Source: Scatosoma sp045643825 (GTDB lineage: Bacteria; Bacillota; Clostridia; Christensenellales; Borkfalkiaceae). From it: 64,000 bases of DNA. The translations under genes and the position numbers were made by a program. Every line of letters starts with the position of its first letter. Position 1 is the first letter of the stretch. The notes beneath the pieces were generated by a model. It was not told the DNA's origin and did no database searches. It was given only the letters and a program-made list of their open reading frames with translations. The DNA lies in the NCBI GenBank assembly GCA_045643825.1, contig JAZRFV010000012.1, positions 1-64,000 on the forward strand, given 5' to 3'. Shown here one piece after another: positions 7,771-16,468 of the stretch.

Positions 7771-9246
7771 TCATTTTTTAAATTTCTTCAAAATGGACTC
7801 TATGGGAAGATTGCATTCTTTTATATATTGACAAACATCTCCATAAAGATTGTTTACCTCTTTTAAGAATTTTGAAAAATAACTTCTCTTCGAGGTAGGA
7901 ATTTTAGTTAATTTGAAATTCTTTTTATAATTCTTACACCCTGCAAATAAATGATAAGCGCTTAAACAATAATCATTTATAATCCGTTCCATATCCACTC
8001 CTAAAATCGATAAAAGCAAGAAGGTGACAACACCAGTCCTATCCTTGCCCAACGAACAACAAATAATTACGCCTCCTTCCGCTTGAGATATTTGATTGAA
8101 CACATCACGCACGACATCTTGCTGGCTTAATAAATTGGAATAAAATGTTAAACCGTTTCTTTTTGTATCCGCCTGCGCTTTATCTATATCAAATGGAACA
8201 TTGTAGTAATTAAATCGTGGATCTTTTTTAATCGGAACATTAAAAGCCGGATCATTCTCTCTTAAATCTATAACCGTTTTAAAGCCCTCTAAAAGAAGTT
8301 TTTCTTTATCTTCATCAGAAATGCAATTTAAATTATCAGACCTCATAATATTTTTTAAATTTTTATCCAGATAATTTAACTTACGAGTATTACACGTTCC
8401 ATCCAATTGGAAATAGCATTTTCCTTTGTACAATCTATTGGTACGATACGAATCTACCAAAGATAAAATTCTTTTAAAATTGTCATCCAAATTTTCTTTT
8501 ATGTAATCATAAATCGACTTTGGAATATCGTAATATACGCCAGCAAGTGAAGCACAAATAGCAGCTAACGTATCTGCATCCCCACCCATTGATATTGCCA
8601 AGCGCAAAGCATCCTCAAAATCATTAGAATCAATAAACGCCTTTAATGCAACCGGTACACTACCATCACATGTAATATCCATCCTATAATAAGGTCTTAA
8701 CGCACTTAACTCCAACCCTCTAATAGAAGGATAATACTGTTCAATAATGTCAACCACATCTTCTTTGGATACCCCCTGCAATAGCTTATATACACAAAGA
8801 GATACGCACTCAGCAGCCCGAACGGCTGGTTCGCTATTATGTGAAACCTCTGTAACAATCTTGCTGAATTGCTTAACCTCTTCTTCACTTTCAGCAATAT
8901 AAGCTACACCTGATATTCTCATAGCGGCCCCATTACCAATACTTTGATAGGGTATTGGATTAGAAAGCCACTTCAAAAAGTTAGTTCCAAACCATTCCCC
9001 ATAATATTCAGGCCTATTTCCCCAATCGACCATTTTGTCCCTTATCATATTTGATAATAAGGTATAGTCATTTACCCCTTTAGCTTTGTATTCAAGCAAT
9101 CCGTCTATAATTGCAATGGTTAATATGGAATCATCGGTAAAGTGGTTTTCTTTACGATAGAGTTCAAAGTTATAATCCTTTGTTCTATGCTCTTTTGTTT
9201 CATAATAAGACCCGATGTAATCACCAATTAAGGCCCCTATCAACAT
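7771..9246 (-). CDS. Fusion: ADP-ribosylglycohydrolase (DraG-like) + Cx5R tyrosine/dual-specificity phosphatase
   Basis: 491 residues, start supported by GGAGG. Residues 1-260 are an ADP-ribosyl-hydrolase: GALIGDYIGSYYE, FTDDS at 36-40 and GGDADTLAAI at 221-230 are the Mg-binding signatures of the DraG/ARH family. Residues 260-491 are a phosphatase with ICCSLGKDRTG, giving the nucleophile C397 and the P-loop R403, as in Y_phosphatase3-type enzymes; the usual His before the Cys is replaced by Cys. This is the first gene after the operon promoter. The first half would remove ADP-ribose and the second phosphate, from proteins or from a small molecule. It could be an eraser module for the product made downstream. 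Confidence 0.82.
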   Translation of the reverse strand: MLIGALIGDYIGSYYETKEHRTKDYNFELYRKENHFTDDSILTIAIIDGLLEYKAKGVNDYTLLSNMIRDKMVDWGNRPEYYGEWFGTNFLKWLSNPIPYQSIGNGAAMRISGVAYIAESEEEVKQFSKIVTEVSHNSEPAVRAAECVSLCVYKLLQGVSKEDVVDIIEQYYPSIRGLELSALRPYYRMDITCDGSVPVALKAFIDSNDFEDALRLAISMGGDADTLAAICASLAGVYYDIPKSIYDYIKENLDDNFKRILSLVDSYRTNRLYKGKCYFQLDGTCNTRKLNYLDKNLKNIMRSDNLNCISDEDKEKLLLEGFKTVIDLRENDPAFNVPIKKDPRFNYYNVPFDIDKAQADTKRNGLTFYSNLLSQQDVVRDVFNQISQAEGGVIICCSLGKDRTGVVTFLLLSILGVDMERIINDYCLSAYHLFAGCKNYKKNFKLTKIPTSKRSYFSKFLKEVNNLYGDVCQYIKECNLPIESILKKFKK

Positions 9247-9309
9247 TTTATTCCTCCACTAAAAAATATACTCTTTAGCCTTATTCGCAAAATCATTCTT
9301 CTACTATTA

Positions 9310-9338
9310 ATTATATAACATTTATTTTAAATTTTCAA
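9310..9338 (-). promoter_or_regulatory. Sigma-A-type promoter of the 1-9.25 kb operon
   Basis: On the minus strand TTGAAA (complement of 9333-9338) is followed after 17 bp by TATAAT (complement of 9310-9315). It sits about 64 bp upstream of the ADP-ribosylglycohydrolase-phosphatase gene and just downstream of the terminator at 9358-9386, so the two clusters are separately transcribed. Confidence 0.7.
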
Positions 9339-9357
9339 TACTTTCATAAATAAATAA

Positions 9358-9386
9358 GCCTCGTTTTTATTTTGCGTAAACGAGGC
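9358..9386 (-). terminator. Rho-independent terminator of the TerY-P locus
   Basis: A perfect 9-bp stem GCCTCGTTT/AAACGAGGC with an 11-nt loop, followed on the minus strand by a T-rich stretch. It lies 27 bp after the stop of the membrane-protein gene at 9413 and closes that operon. Confidence 0.8.
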
Positions 9387-9412
9387 ATTCTTTTGTATTA
9401 GTTACTCTAAAT

Positions 9413-10309
9413 TCACAAACAAATTAAGGATATAACCGTGATTAATAGCAGTAGAAACGAAGTCGCCAGATGCACCCAGCCCCATTCGTCTTGTATATCG
9501 TAAAAACAAATCGAAGTCAAAAGAAGTCCGCCAAGGATTTCCCACAAGGAAAAACAAACAAATATTGCTTTATAGTCCCCGCGCAGGCATAAAAGTAGAA
9601 TAAAATTGACCACCGTCACCACACATAGGCATATAAACCCCGATATAAAATAATCGCAGGTCATACCATCGTGTAGGAGGTATACCAACAAGCCCACACC
9701 AAGCGTCAGCCAACCGCCGCCGACTACCCCAATAAGCAATTGCCAAACCACCCAAGGGATATTCCAATGAAAAATCCCCACCAACAATCCGAAGAAGCCA
9801 ACAAGCAAAGAGGCAAGCAACAAAATTGCGCCGCAACCAAGGAACAAAGATATATCCTCATCTATATCTCCATACCCATTTAAAGGTGTGCGAGTTTCCT
9901 TCTCTTCTTCCTCTTCCGCCCTTTCCACCACAACAGGAGTTATCTTTTGGGGTTTCTTTATAATAGGTTTTTCTTCCTTTTTCACCTCCGCAATAGGAAG
10001 CTCCGCCGTAGGACTCATGGCCCAAACGGCGCATTCAATCAATTTCTTGAAACTATCCTCGCTTAATAACTCCGACACCACCAGGTACGAGTTTAACAAC
10101 TCATTTTGCCCATTTTCTCCCTGCTTTATCAGCGTTTCAAAAATGCAAAGTCGTTTATCAATCGCATAAAATAGTTCCACTTTTCTTTTATCCGCATACG
10201 AGGAGGTGCACAGATCTGACAACCGACAATAGAGGTAAAATGGATCGGTTACTTCGCCATCCGTGCGTCTGTTTTTATATGCATAGAAAAGACCTTCTCT
10301 AAAAATCAT
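9413..10309 (-). CDS. Five-helix membrane protein of the TerY-P locus, function unknown
   Basis: 298 residues, start supported by AGGAGA. Residues 1-105 are a soluble, mostly helical region without a recognised family. Residues 105-145 are a Lys/Glu/Pro-rich linker containing a run of acidic residues. From about residue 155 there are five hydrophobic segments, roughly 25 residues each, ending at the C-terminus. No signal peptide or catalytic motif is seen. It is the last gene of the locus, 1 bp after the PP2C phosphatase. That position suggests a membrane anchor, sensor or effector under control of the kinase/phosphatase pair; this is inferred only from context. Confidence 0.7.
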   Translation of the reverse strand: MIFREGLFYAYKNRRTDGEVTDPFYLYCRLSDLCTSSYADKRKVELFYAIDKRLCIFETLIKQGENGQNELLNSYLVVSELLSEDSFKKLIECAVWAMSPTAELPIAEVKKEEKPIIKKPQKITPVVVERAEEEEEKETRTPLNGYGDIDEDISLFLGCGAILLLASLLVGFFGLLVGIFHWNIPWVVWQLLIGVVGGGWLTLGVGLLVYLLHDGMTCDYFISGFICLCVVTVVNFILLLCLRGDYKAIFVCFSLWEILGGLLLTSICFYDIQDEWGWVHLATSFLLLLITVISLICL

Positions 10310-10310
10310 C

Positions 10311-11132
10311 TTATCTCCTATATCCTCGCAAGGATACCCCTGTTTTCATTGCCATCGCCAACGAAACGTCGTCGCCGATGCCAATTTTTTCGCCCATAGC
10401 TGTGATAAATTCGTCAATTTCCACCTGTTTACCTTCCTGCAACTTAATACAAATTGGCTTCATAAATTTCTCTTTAAAATTTTCCAAGCTTTGGTAAGGA
10501 TTCACCACTCCATCCGTGCAAACCAGCACTCCATCCAGGTCGGAAAAGTCAAAAATCCCAACTTTCAAATACTTGTAAGCGTCCTCCTGGCACATCGAAT
10601 GGGTAAGATTTGCCACAGTATCCTCATCCTCCTCAAACGCCGCGGATAATTGCCCCTTTCTCACAAGGAAAATACCACCATCGCCCAAGGAAACGCAAAT
10701 CAGCTTATTCCCAAAAATCATCGCCCCCTGCAAGGTCGTTCCATACGCCTTTACAGGATTTTGCTTTAATTTAAACATTTGCTCCTTATCCAAGCCCTCC
10801 AGTTCACGCTTGGAAAGGGCTTTTTCGTTTAAATGCCTTTCCACGAAAGCATTCCACTCACACAAAATTTGCAAGCGTAACTTATCGCAAATTTCCTGAC
10901 GACTATAACGGTAAAATAAAGATTTATCCACCTCTTGAAGAACCGAAATAATCGCATTCGACGCATACCTGCTACCCACGTTGCTACGAATATACGTCTT
11001 TCCGCCATGGCCGTCGCAGGCGGTGATAATCGTCCTTTCTTCATCGTGGTAGCAGGCGGAATAATCCTGGCACGGCTGATTGGTTTTGAGGTGCGAATAC
11101 CCTACATTTGTCTTTGTAAAATATGTTATCAT
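10311..11132 (-). CDS. PP2C-type protein phosphatase of a TerY-P-like triad
   Basis: 273 residues when started at MITYFTK, which has GGAG 7 nt upstream inside the end of the VWA gene; an ATG 18 bp earlier is possible. PP2C signatures are present in order: ACDGHGG (metal-binding Asp and Gly), VSLGDGGIFLVRKG, VLVCTDGVVNPY and IGDDVSLAMA with the last metal-binding Asp. The Mn/Mg-dependent Ser/Thr phosphatase would oppose the kinase at 12591-13883. PP2C, TerY-like VWA and a Ser/Thr kinase next to each other is the arrangement described as the TerY-P triad. Targets are unknown; the VWA proteins, the RNAP-like protein and the membrane protein are candidates. Confidence 0.85.
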   Translation of the reverse strand: MITYFTKTNVGYSHLKTNQPCQDYSACYHDEERTIITACDGHGGKTYIRSNVGSRYASNAIISVLQEVDKSLFYRYSRQEICDKLRLQILCEWNAFVERHLNEKALSKRELEGLDKEQMFKLKQNPVKAYGTTLQGAMIFGNKLICVSLGDGGIFLVRKGQLSAAFEEDEDTVANLTHSMCQEDAYKYLKVGIFDFSDLDGVLVCTDGVVNPYQSLENFKEKFMKPICIKLQEGKQVEIDEFITAMGEKIGIGDDVSLAMAMKTGVSLRGYRR

Positions 11133-11133
11133 A

Positions 11134-11844
11134 TCACCACTCCCAATCATCTACTTCCGCCAAGGCAATTTGCACCTGTTGTTTCACTTCCTGCACAACG
11201 GAAACCGTTTGTCCTGCGCTAACGCTCGTGGTGGTAGATTTCACCTTCGATGCTGTAAGAACGATAATCTTAATAATGCGTTCCAACATTTTACTGTCGT
11301 AGCACTCAATCACGTCCCCATTCCCATCCACGAACTCCTGCAATACTTTATGCGTACGCTCGTCTTTCAGGTCGATTGCAATCCCATATTTCAAAGCAAC
11401 CTTATACCAAGGCAACTTCTTCAAGGCAGACATTTCCTCCGTCAAGGGAAATTTCGTCGGATGCCCGTCCGTCATCAAAAGAACGATGGGGGCCACACCG
11501 CCGAAGTCAGGCATAATCCCGCCCTTGCTTTCCTTTCTCAAAATCTCTTCCAGCTTTTGATAGCCAAGGTGCAAATTACTCCAACCGCCACCCTTAATAT
11601 CCTTAAAGGTGAACTCCTCCACAGCCTTACAGCGGTCGCCGTTTAAGAAATACGCCTCTGTAGAAAAGGTGATAACCGTCATGTAAAAATCAACATTCGA
11701 ATTCTCACCCTGCAGGTCAATCAGGTGGGTTTTAATATCACGCAGGGCGTTATTCACCTGCGTAATCCTCTCCCCTTGCATACTCTTGGAACAATCCACC
11801 AAAACAATTACGTTTAGTTTTTGTTTCGCAATTTTATCTTCCAT
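11134..11844 (-). CDS. TerY-like VWA-domain protein (second copy)
   Basis: 236 residues, start supported by GGAGGA. A single VWA domain has a complete MIDAS: VLVDCSKSMQGE (DxSxS), a Thr-containing VITFST segment and VLLMTDGHPT. The C-terminal tail (about residues 190-236, rich in S/T/V/Q) ends VDDWEW. It is clearly paralogous to the VWA protein encoded just upstream (shared GGVAPI, LLMTDG, GWSNL/GTNL elements). TerY-like proteins bind partners through the metal site. Here the presumed partners are the kinase and PP2C of the same operon. It is cytoplasmic, with no signal sequence. Confidence 0.85.
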   Translation of the reverse strand: MEDKIAKQKLNVIVLVDCSKSMQGERITQVNNALRDIKTHLIDLQGENSNVDFYMTVITFSTEAYFLNGDRCKAVEEFTFKDIKGGGWSNLHLGYQKLEEILRKESKGGIMPDFGGVAPIVLLMTDGHPTKFPLTEEMSALKKLPWYKVALKYGIAIDLKDERTHKVLQEFVDGNGDVIECYDSKMLERIIKIIVLTASKVKSTTTSVSAGQTVSVVQEVKQQVQIALAEVDDWEW

Positions 11845-11856
11845 AGTAAGTCCTCC

Positions 11857-12591
11857 TTACCACTCCACATCCTGAATATCTTCCAGCCTATTCGCAATCT
11901 CATTTTGTGCAATTTCGTTATTCGTCGCGCCCATGGTACCGCCAAATCCCATAGAAGAGGAGTTCGACTTCACCTTTGACGCCGTCACCGCAATCACCTT
12001 AATTACCTTACGAAGTGCCTCCGCTGTATAGACTTTAAGCACCGTTTCGGGGTTCCCCGTAAATTTCGACAACACATCCATCGCCTCCTGCGTGTCAATG
12101 CCGATTGCCAAGGCGTATTTGAGAGCAACCCTAAACCACCCCTTTTTCTTTAAGGTATCCAAATGCTGTTCCCAGTCAAAGCTCGTCGGCATCCCATCCG
12201 TCATCAAGATAAGGATGGGGGCAACACCACCGATGTCAGGCATTTGACCGCCTTTCTCCTTCTTGCAAAGCCATTTTGCAAGCTCGTCGTACGCCGCGGA
12301 TAAATTGGTACCGCCTTCAGTGGAGATATCCTTCCACTTAAATTTGCTTACCGTTTGCGGTGTAGAATACACCCACTTTGCATCGTCACTGAACTTCAAC
12401 GCGGAAATCTTGATCGTCGCATCCGCCGTATCCTCCTGGATTTCGGGCATGATACTCATCACGTCACGAATAGCGTTATTGACCGCCCCAAGTTTTTCCC
12501 CTTCCATAGACCCGGAATTGTCAATGACAAACATCAAATGCAATTCCTGACGAGCAATACCTTCACCTAACATTCTATCTTTATTTTCCAT
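11857..12591 (-). CDS. TerY-like VWA-domain protein (first copy)
   Basis: 244 residues. A VWA domain fills nearly the whole chain: FVIDNSGSMEGEKL (MIDAS DxSxS), ISALKFSDDAKWV, GGTNLSAAYDEL and ILMTDGMPTSF. The tail ends IQDVEW, like the VDDWEW end of its paralogue, so a short C-terminal docking motif may be conserved. The ATG overlaps the TAA of the kinase gene, implying coupled translation with the kinase. Confidence 0.85.
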   Translation of the reverse strand: MENKDRMLGEGIARQELHLMFVIDNSGSMEGEKLGAVNNAIRDVMSIMPEIQEDTADATIKISALKFSDDAKWVYSTPQTVSKFKWKDISTEGGTNLSAAYDELAKWLCKKEKGGQMPDIGGVAPILILMTDGMPTSFDWEQHLDTLKKKGWFRVALKYALAIGIDTQEAMDVLSKFTGNPETVLKVYTAEALRKVIKVIAVTASKVKSNSSSMGFGGTMGATNNEIAQNEIANRLEDIQDVEW

Positions 12592-13883
12592 TATCTAATT
12601 TCTCCTATCGTATTTTCGTTAAATTTAATCTTCAAGTTCTTGACGATGGGGATAACCCCAGTCCCCGCAATCGTCTTCACTTTACCTTCGCTGTCCTTGA
12701 CCTCCACATCGTCCAAAAGCGCAAGCTTTATCCCCCAAAGGGACGGATTGTTCTTGTTGGCAATTACCATACCAACGCTCTTGTTGTACTCCGAGGAGTA
12801 TTTATCGATATGGCTACGATAAATTCGTTTACCCATCTCCAATGCAATCGTATTTTTACCGATGTGGAGCGTACAAAACTCCTTCGTTGGCTTCGCACAG
12901 GAAGGACAAGCCTCATAACGTTTTTTCTCGCTAAATCCCACAATGTACTCGTACCCGCAATGCGGACATACCAAAATTTCATCGCGGTATTTATTGAGTA
13001 AACGCAACCACTCTAGCTCGGTTACGCGCCCGTTTTCCCTATCCTGCAAACCATCCACAAAGGTACGATGGAACGCCTCTTTAATGTACAAGGGAACGTA
13101 CGCCCAACGACGAAGCACACTGGAATGATACCCGCGAATGGGACGATTACTCTTGTCCGTCTTGTGGTATACGAAAATGGGCTTTTTGCCAAACATCTCG
13201 TATTCCGCATGCTCATCGACAATATCGTATTCCTTCAACCGTTCCCCCTCGTAGGGATTGCCAAGGCAAAGCGCCATAAATAAGATTACCGCCAAGGAAA
13301 AACGATCTGAGTGTACGTCAGGCATCTGTTCCCCCCGTACGATTTCAGGAGCCATATAACGCATCTTACCGAGAATACCGAGGTTGCGCTTGTCCGCCGT
13401 CACGTTGTCGTTGTCGCAGATAAGCAAATCCCCCGTTTCAGGATCAAGGAAGAAACTGCCGTCGTTCAAATCCTGGTAAGAATAGCCAAGCTCATGCAGG
13501 CGTTTAAACGCCAAGCACAGTTCCACACACCAACGGAGCATCACTCGTTTGTTCTTAAACTTGTTCTTACCCGTAAGATAGGACACGAAAGATACGTAAT
13601 TTTTGGGACGCAGGTCCATCATATACCCGATTTTCCCATCGTCAAAATCGAGTAAAAGTTTCGGCCAAAGAAAGACGTCACTCGGTGCACCACGGTCGAT
13701 ATTATTTTTAAGATTGTATCGAAAATCGCTACTTTCTTCGTTTTTATAGACCTTCAACGCATACCTGCCCCCCTTGTAGGTGACCAAATACACCTCACCT
13801 TGTCCACCGTCGCCGAGGAAATCCTCGACGACAATTTTTTCGTTTTCGTTTAAAGTAATTGTATCATTCTTCTTAAATCTCAT
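12591..13883 (-). CDS. Eukaryotic-type Ser/Thr protein kinase with a C-terminal zinc ribbon
   Basis: 430 residues. The kinase lobe runs from about 15 to 295: glycine loop GDGGQGEVY at 24-32, ATP-binding Lys44 in YALKVY, catalytic YQDLNDGSFF with Asp138, and metal-binding Asp157 in CDNDN in place of the usual DFG. Downstream RYMAPEI and SDRFSLAVILF match the APE and subdomain IX regions. After residue 305 come CPHCGYEY and CPSC, a four-Cys zinc ribbon. A short beta-rich tail follows. This is the kinase expected in TerY-P triads. It lies directly after the RNAP-like gene, which is therefore a plausible substrate or partner. Confidence 0.85.
   Translation of the reverse strand: MRFKKNDTITLNENEKIVVEDFLGDGGQGEVYLVTYKGGRYALKVYKNEESSDFRYNLKNNIDRGAPSDVFLWPKLLLDFDDGKIGYMMDLRPKNYVSFVSYLTGKNKFKNKRVMLRWCVELCLAFKRLHELGYSYQDLNDGSFFLDPETGDLLICDNDNVTADKRNLGILGKMRYMAPEIVRGEQMPDVHSDRFSLAVILFMALCLGNPYEGERLKEYDIVDEHAEYEMFGKKPIFVYHKTDKSNRPIRGYHSSVLRRWAYVPLYIKEAFHRTFVDGLQDRENGRVTELEWLRLLNKYRDEILVCPHCGYEYIVGFSEKKRYEACPSCAKPTKEFCTLHIGKNTIALEMGKRIYRSHIDKYSSEYNKSVGMVIANKNNPSLWGIKLALLDDVEVKDSEGKVKTIAGTGVIPIVKNLKIKFNENTIGEIR
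13753..13772 (+). repeat. Copy 1 of a dispersed 20-bp sequence (inside the kinase gene)
   Basis: TTCAACGCATACCTGCCCCC. It is identical over 20 bp to 59415-59434 and differs at one position over the last 19 bp from the copy ending at 62394. Here it falls in the ATP-binding region of the kinase, where it encodes GGRYALK on the minus strand. Confidence 0.55.
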
Positions 13884-13922
13884 CTTTTCTCACCATGTAA
13901 ATCCTCATAGTTTTCTCGCCCG

Positions 13923-15008
13923 TTAGATCTCATCACTGCAAGACGACTCCCAAGCGTCCAAATCCGACAAGACCTCCTCAGCCCACGTCAAATACTCGGC
14001 CACTTCCTCACTGTCGTACCCTACGACGTTACAGATGCAGCACAAGTTTCGGATCCAAAACGCCTCATCCTCCACATCGATTAAATTTCTCTTCAAATCC
14101 GCCATCGCCTTGATTGTCTTAAGGCAATCTACAACGATGTCGTAGCTTTCAAACACCTCAAGAGGCATCATCGCATGGTAAAGGAAACGATGCATCTCAA
14201 GTTCTCCCTTGAGGATAGGTCCTCTGTTGTAAAGAGCATAAACAGCGTTCACCGCTTCCTGCAACTTTGCCTGCAATTCCTCTTCCCTATCAGGATTTTC
14301 CTCCAAAAGGGTAGGGATGACAAAGTTCAACTCCGCAAGTGAGTTCCACGCCGCCGCATCCTCACCTACCTGTCGACCGTCACTCGACATCCCTCTAAAC
14401 GCCGTAGGTAAAACGGGGATTGCGGTAATATGCACCCACTTATCAGGATCAAGTACCTTTGGACAATTGGGATCGCAAACCGGTAAAGCTAGCTCCATCA
14501 CCCCAAAGTTCCCCACCACTTGTTCAGGGGAAGAAGAGTGAAAGACTCTTTTCAACGCCTTTTCCATATCATAAGCACCGAAAATTGCAGGATCGTACAT
14601 ACCACCCTCCACAGGGTTTCCTTCATCATCGAAGGTGCACGCGTTGGTCACTACGCCCCAATTTTCCGTCTCAATGGTACCGTGGGTATCACGCATCATC
14701 ACCTGAAAGGCAACGCTTTTTTGAGGTTCGTCCTCTACATCGAAGTAACCATCCTTCGCCATCTGACAGTATTCCTCATACAAAGCATCCACGTCAATCT
14801 TCAACTTCAAGCCGTGTTCACTCAACTTTTCCATGATTTCCTCCAATTCCTTTTCACCAATACTGCGAAGATCCAAAAGTTCCTCCTCCGTTTTTGCGGC
14901 AACCTCACCCAAGGTAAAAAGCTTTGCTCTGCGCAAGCAGTTAAAGGTTCTTTTTCCAAAACCAGCCTCTTCAATCGCAATTGCATTTGCATCAACAGTT
15001 TTCATCAT
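13923..15008 (-). CDS. RNA polymerase-like fusion: alpha C-terminal domain + shortened beta-prime-like region
   Basis: 361 residues, start supported by GGAGGT. Residues 10-70 read as an RNAP alpha C-terminal domain. RTFNCLRRA keeps R20, N23 and C24 at the places of the UP-element-binding residues R265, N268 and C269 of E. coli RpoA, and SIGEKELEEI keeps G51 and K53. Residues 100-270 resemble, in order, the N-terminal third of beta-prime: WGVVTNACTF (117-126), GGMYDPAIFG (135-144; compare GLFC..IFGP), FGVMELALPV (168-177; compare MGHIELAAPV), ITAIPVLPTAF then DGR (194-212; compare LPVIPPELRPM..DGGR), and LQEAVNAVY. The zinc site is missing and the chain ends before the catalytic NADFDGD region, so it cannot be a polymerase. 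An adaptor or decoy for promoters or RNAP is my inference. The beta-prime comparison is from memory of the family and needs a profile search. Confidence 0.7.
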   Translation of the reverse strand: MMKTVDANAIAIEEAGFGKRTFNCLRRAKLFTLGEVAAKTEEELLDLRSIGEKELEEIMEKLSEHGLKLKIDVDALYEEYCQMAKDGYFDVEDEPQKSVAFQVMMRDTHGTIETENWGVVTNACTFDDEGNPVEGGMYDPAIFGAYDMEKALKRVFHSSSPEQVVGNFGVMELALPVCDPNCPKVLDPDKWVHITAIPVLPTAFRGMSSDGRQVGEDAAAWNSLAELNFVIPTLLEENPDREEELQAKLQEAVNAVYALYNRGPILKGELEMHRFLYHAMMPLEVFESYDIVVDCLKTIKAMADLKRNLIDVEDEAFWIRNLCCICNVVGYDSEEVAEYLTWAEEVLSDLDAWESSCSDEI

Positions 15009-15022
15009 AATCCTTACCTCCT

Positions 15023-16363
15023 TTAATTTAAATCTTGAAATTTTGTAAATACTCGAAGCAACTCTTCCTTCGCCTTGCAGTCTACCAACCCCTTAATATC
15101 AGGGGCATAAACATACCTCCAGCCATCATCCGTTTCAATGGTAACCCCCATACTCGCGTCCACAGGGAGTACAAGTTCCACCTCACCCGACTGTACGCGG
15201 GACAAGAACGCATCCATATTGCGTTGCATTCTATCCAACGTAGTAGACAATACCACCTCTCTATCCGCCTCGTTCAAACCGTTGACAAGCAGTACAAACC
15301 AATCGGGGAGCTTGAAAGAGCTCTCATCCCCATAGAGATATCTACGCTTAAACTCGTCGGAAACCCCGTCAAGCTCCGCAAGGCTTTGGATGGGATAATA
15401 CGCCTTATCCCCCATCAGCTTGAACACAGGCTCGAAACCGTCCATAAGCATATCCTTAAAGACAGCCTCTCTCTCGCCTGCCGCAAGTCTGTCGTAATAA
15501 GCGGCATTGCGTTCACTCACCTCACATCCAACCCCTTCACGGTAGTAGCGTGCAATACACTGTAAAGCTTCCGCTGGATCATGTTTAGATTTGAGCGCCA
15601 AGTACTCCCACGCACCGTTTTGATGCGCCAACGCCTCCATACGAGCACAAACCTCTTCATTGCCGAGCTCTTTCGCAAGGCGATACGCCATCACTGGCAT
15701 AAAGACGTCATCTTTAACTTGCTCCAATGCCATCAAAAGGCATTCTAAAGCATACTCCTTGTTGCAAGGGAATCGTAAGGTTGCCTGCGATTTATCGAAG
15801 TCATGCTGGTACTGTAACGCAACAAGTTCCATGTGTTTAAAGCCGTAGTACAATTCACAGATCTCCTCCAGGATTGTCATCGCACCCTTGTGGTAGCCGT
15901 GCGTATCCAACTCACGCGCACGGTCCGTCAAGGTTTTGACACGATTGCCCACAATCGCCCAACGAGCGTTTGCACTGTCGATCAGCTTATTGACGGCGGT
16001 GATAACTTCACCATCCTCCGCAAAGAAGAGTAAGACGTCCTCTATAATGGCAATGGATTTGTCATCATCCACGTCCGTTGCATCCACCTCTACCCAAAGC
16101 TGTCCGTTCATGTAGCGCAACTCGTACTTTCGATCCGCGCTCTCGTTGTAATTATCAATGAAAGCACACATCGCTTTGAAATGTTTAGGCTTGAAGGAGC
16201 CGTAGAACACGCTCAAGGAAAGAAAGCCCCTCATGTAGAACACCACGATACGATTGCCTTCACTCCCGTCCATGGACACCACCGTTTCAATCGTATCCAT
16301 CTCGTTGAGTTCCGCTTCGTCTTTGCCAAATTTAGATACCAAATATTCTTTGAATTTCTTCAT
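15023..16363 (-). CDS. YbjN-like / Sel1-like repeat protein, function unknown
   Basis: 446 residues, start supported by AAAGGTG. Residues 1-130 have the feel of a YbjN/type III chaperone-like fold (FIDNYNESADRKYELRYMNGQLWVEVD); this is a weak inference. Residues 150-290 are helical repeats, including one recognisable Sel1-type unit (DPAEALQCIARYYREGVGCEVSERNAAYYDRLA). The last 60 residues are beta-rich. Such repeats usually hold protein partners together. It sits 14 bp upstream of the RNAP-like gene and is probably cotranslated with it, so a scaffold role in the same complex is plausible. Confidence 0.65.
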   Translation of the reverse strand: MKKFKEYLVSKFGKDEAELNEMDTIETVVSMDGSEGNRIVVFYMRGFLSLSVFYGSFKPKHFKAMCAFIDNYNESADRKYELRYMNGQLWVEVDATDVDDDKSIAIIEDVLLFFAEDGEVITAVNKLIDSANARWAIVGNRVKTLTDRARELDTHGYHKGAMTILEEICELYYGFKHMELVALQYQHDFDKSQATLRFPCNKEYALECLLMALEQVKDDVFMPVMAYRLAKELGNEEVCARMEALAHQNGAWEYLALKSKHDPAEALQCIARYYREGVGCEVSERNAAYYDRLAAGEREAVFKDMLMDGFEPVFKLMGDKAYYPIQSLAELDGVSDEFKRRYLYGDESSFKLPDWFVLLVNGLNEADREVVLSTTLDRMQRNMDAFLSRVQSGEVELVLPVDASMGVTIETDDGWRYVYAPDIKGLVDCKAKEELLRVFTKFQDLN

Positions 16364-16468
16364 TTTTCACCTTTATAATATATTTTAATTTCGTTCAAAA
16401 GTAACCGTAAAAACACATCCACCCCCGTCTATGCCGCACAGCCAACGCAACGACGCAAGCGATAAAGC

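Noticed and set aside
9413..16363. A complete tellurite-resistance (ter) operon
   Set aside because: Only the TerY-P-type triad is recognisable; no TerB, TerC, TerD or TerZ-like protein is encoded in the window.
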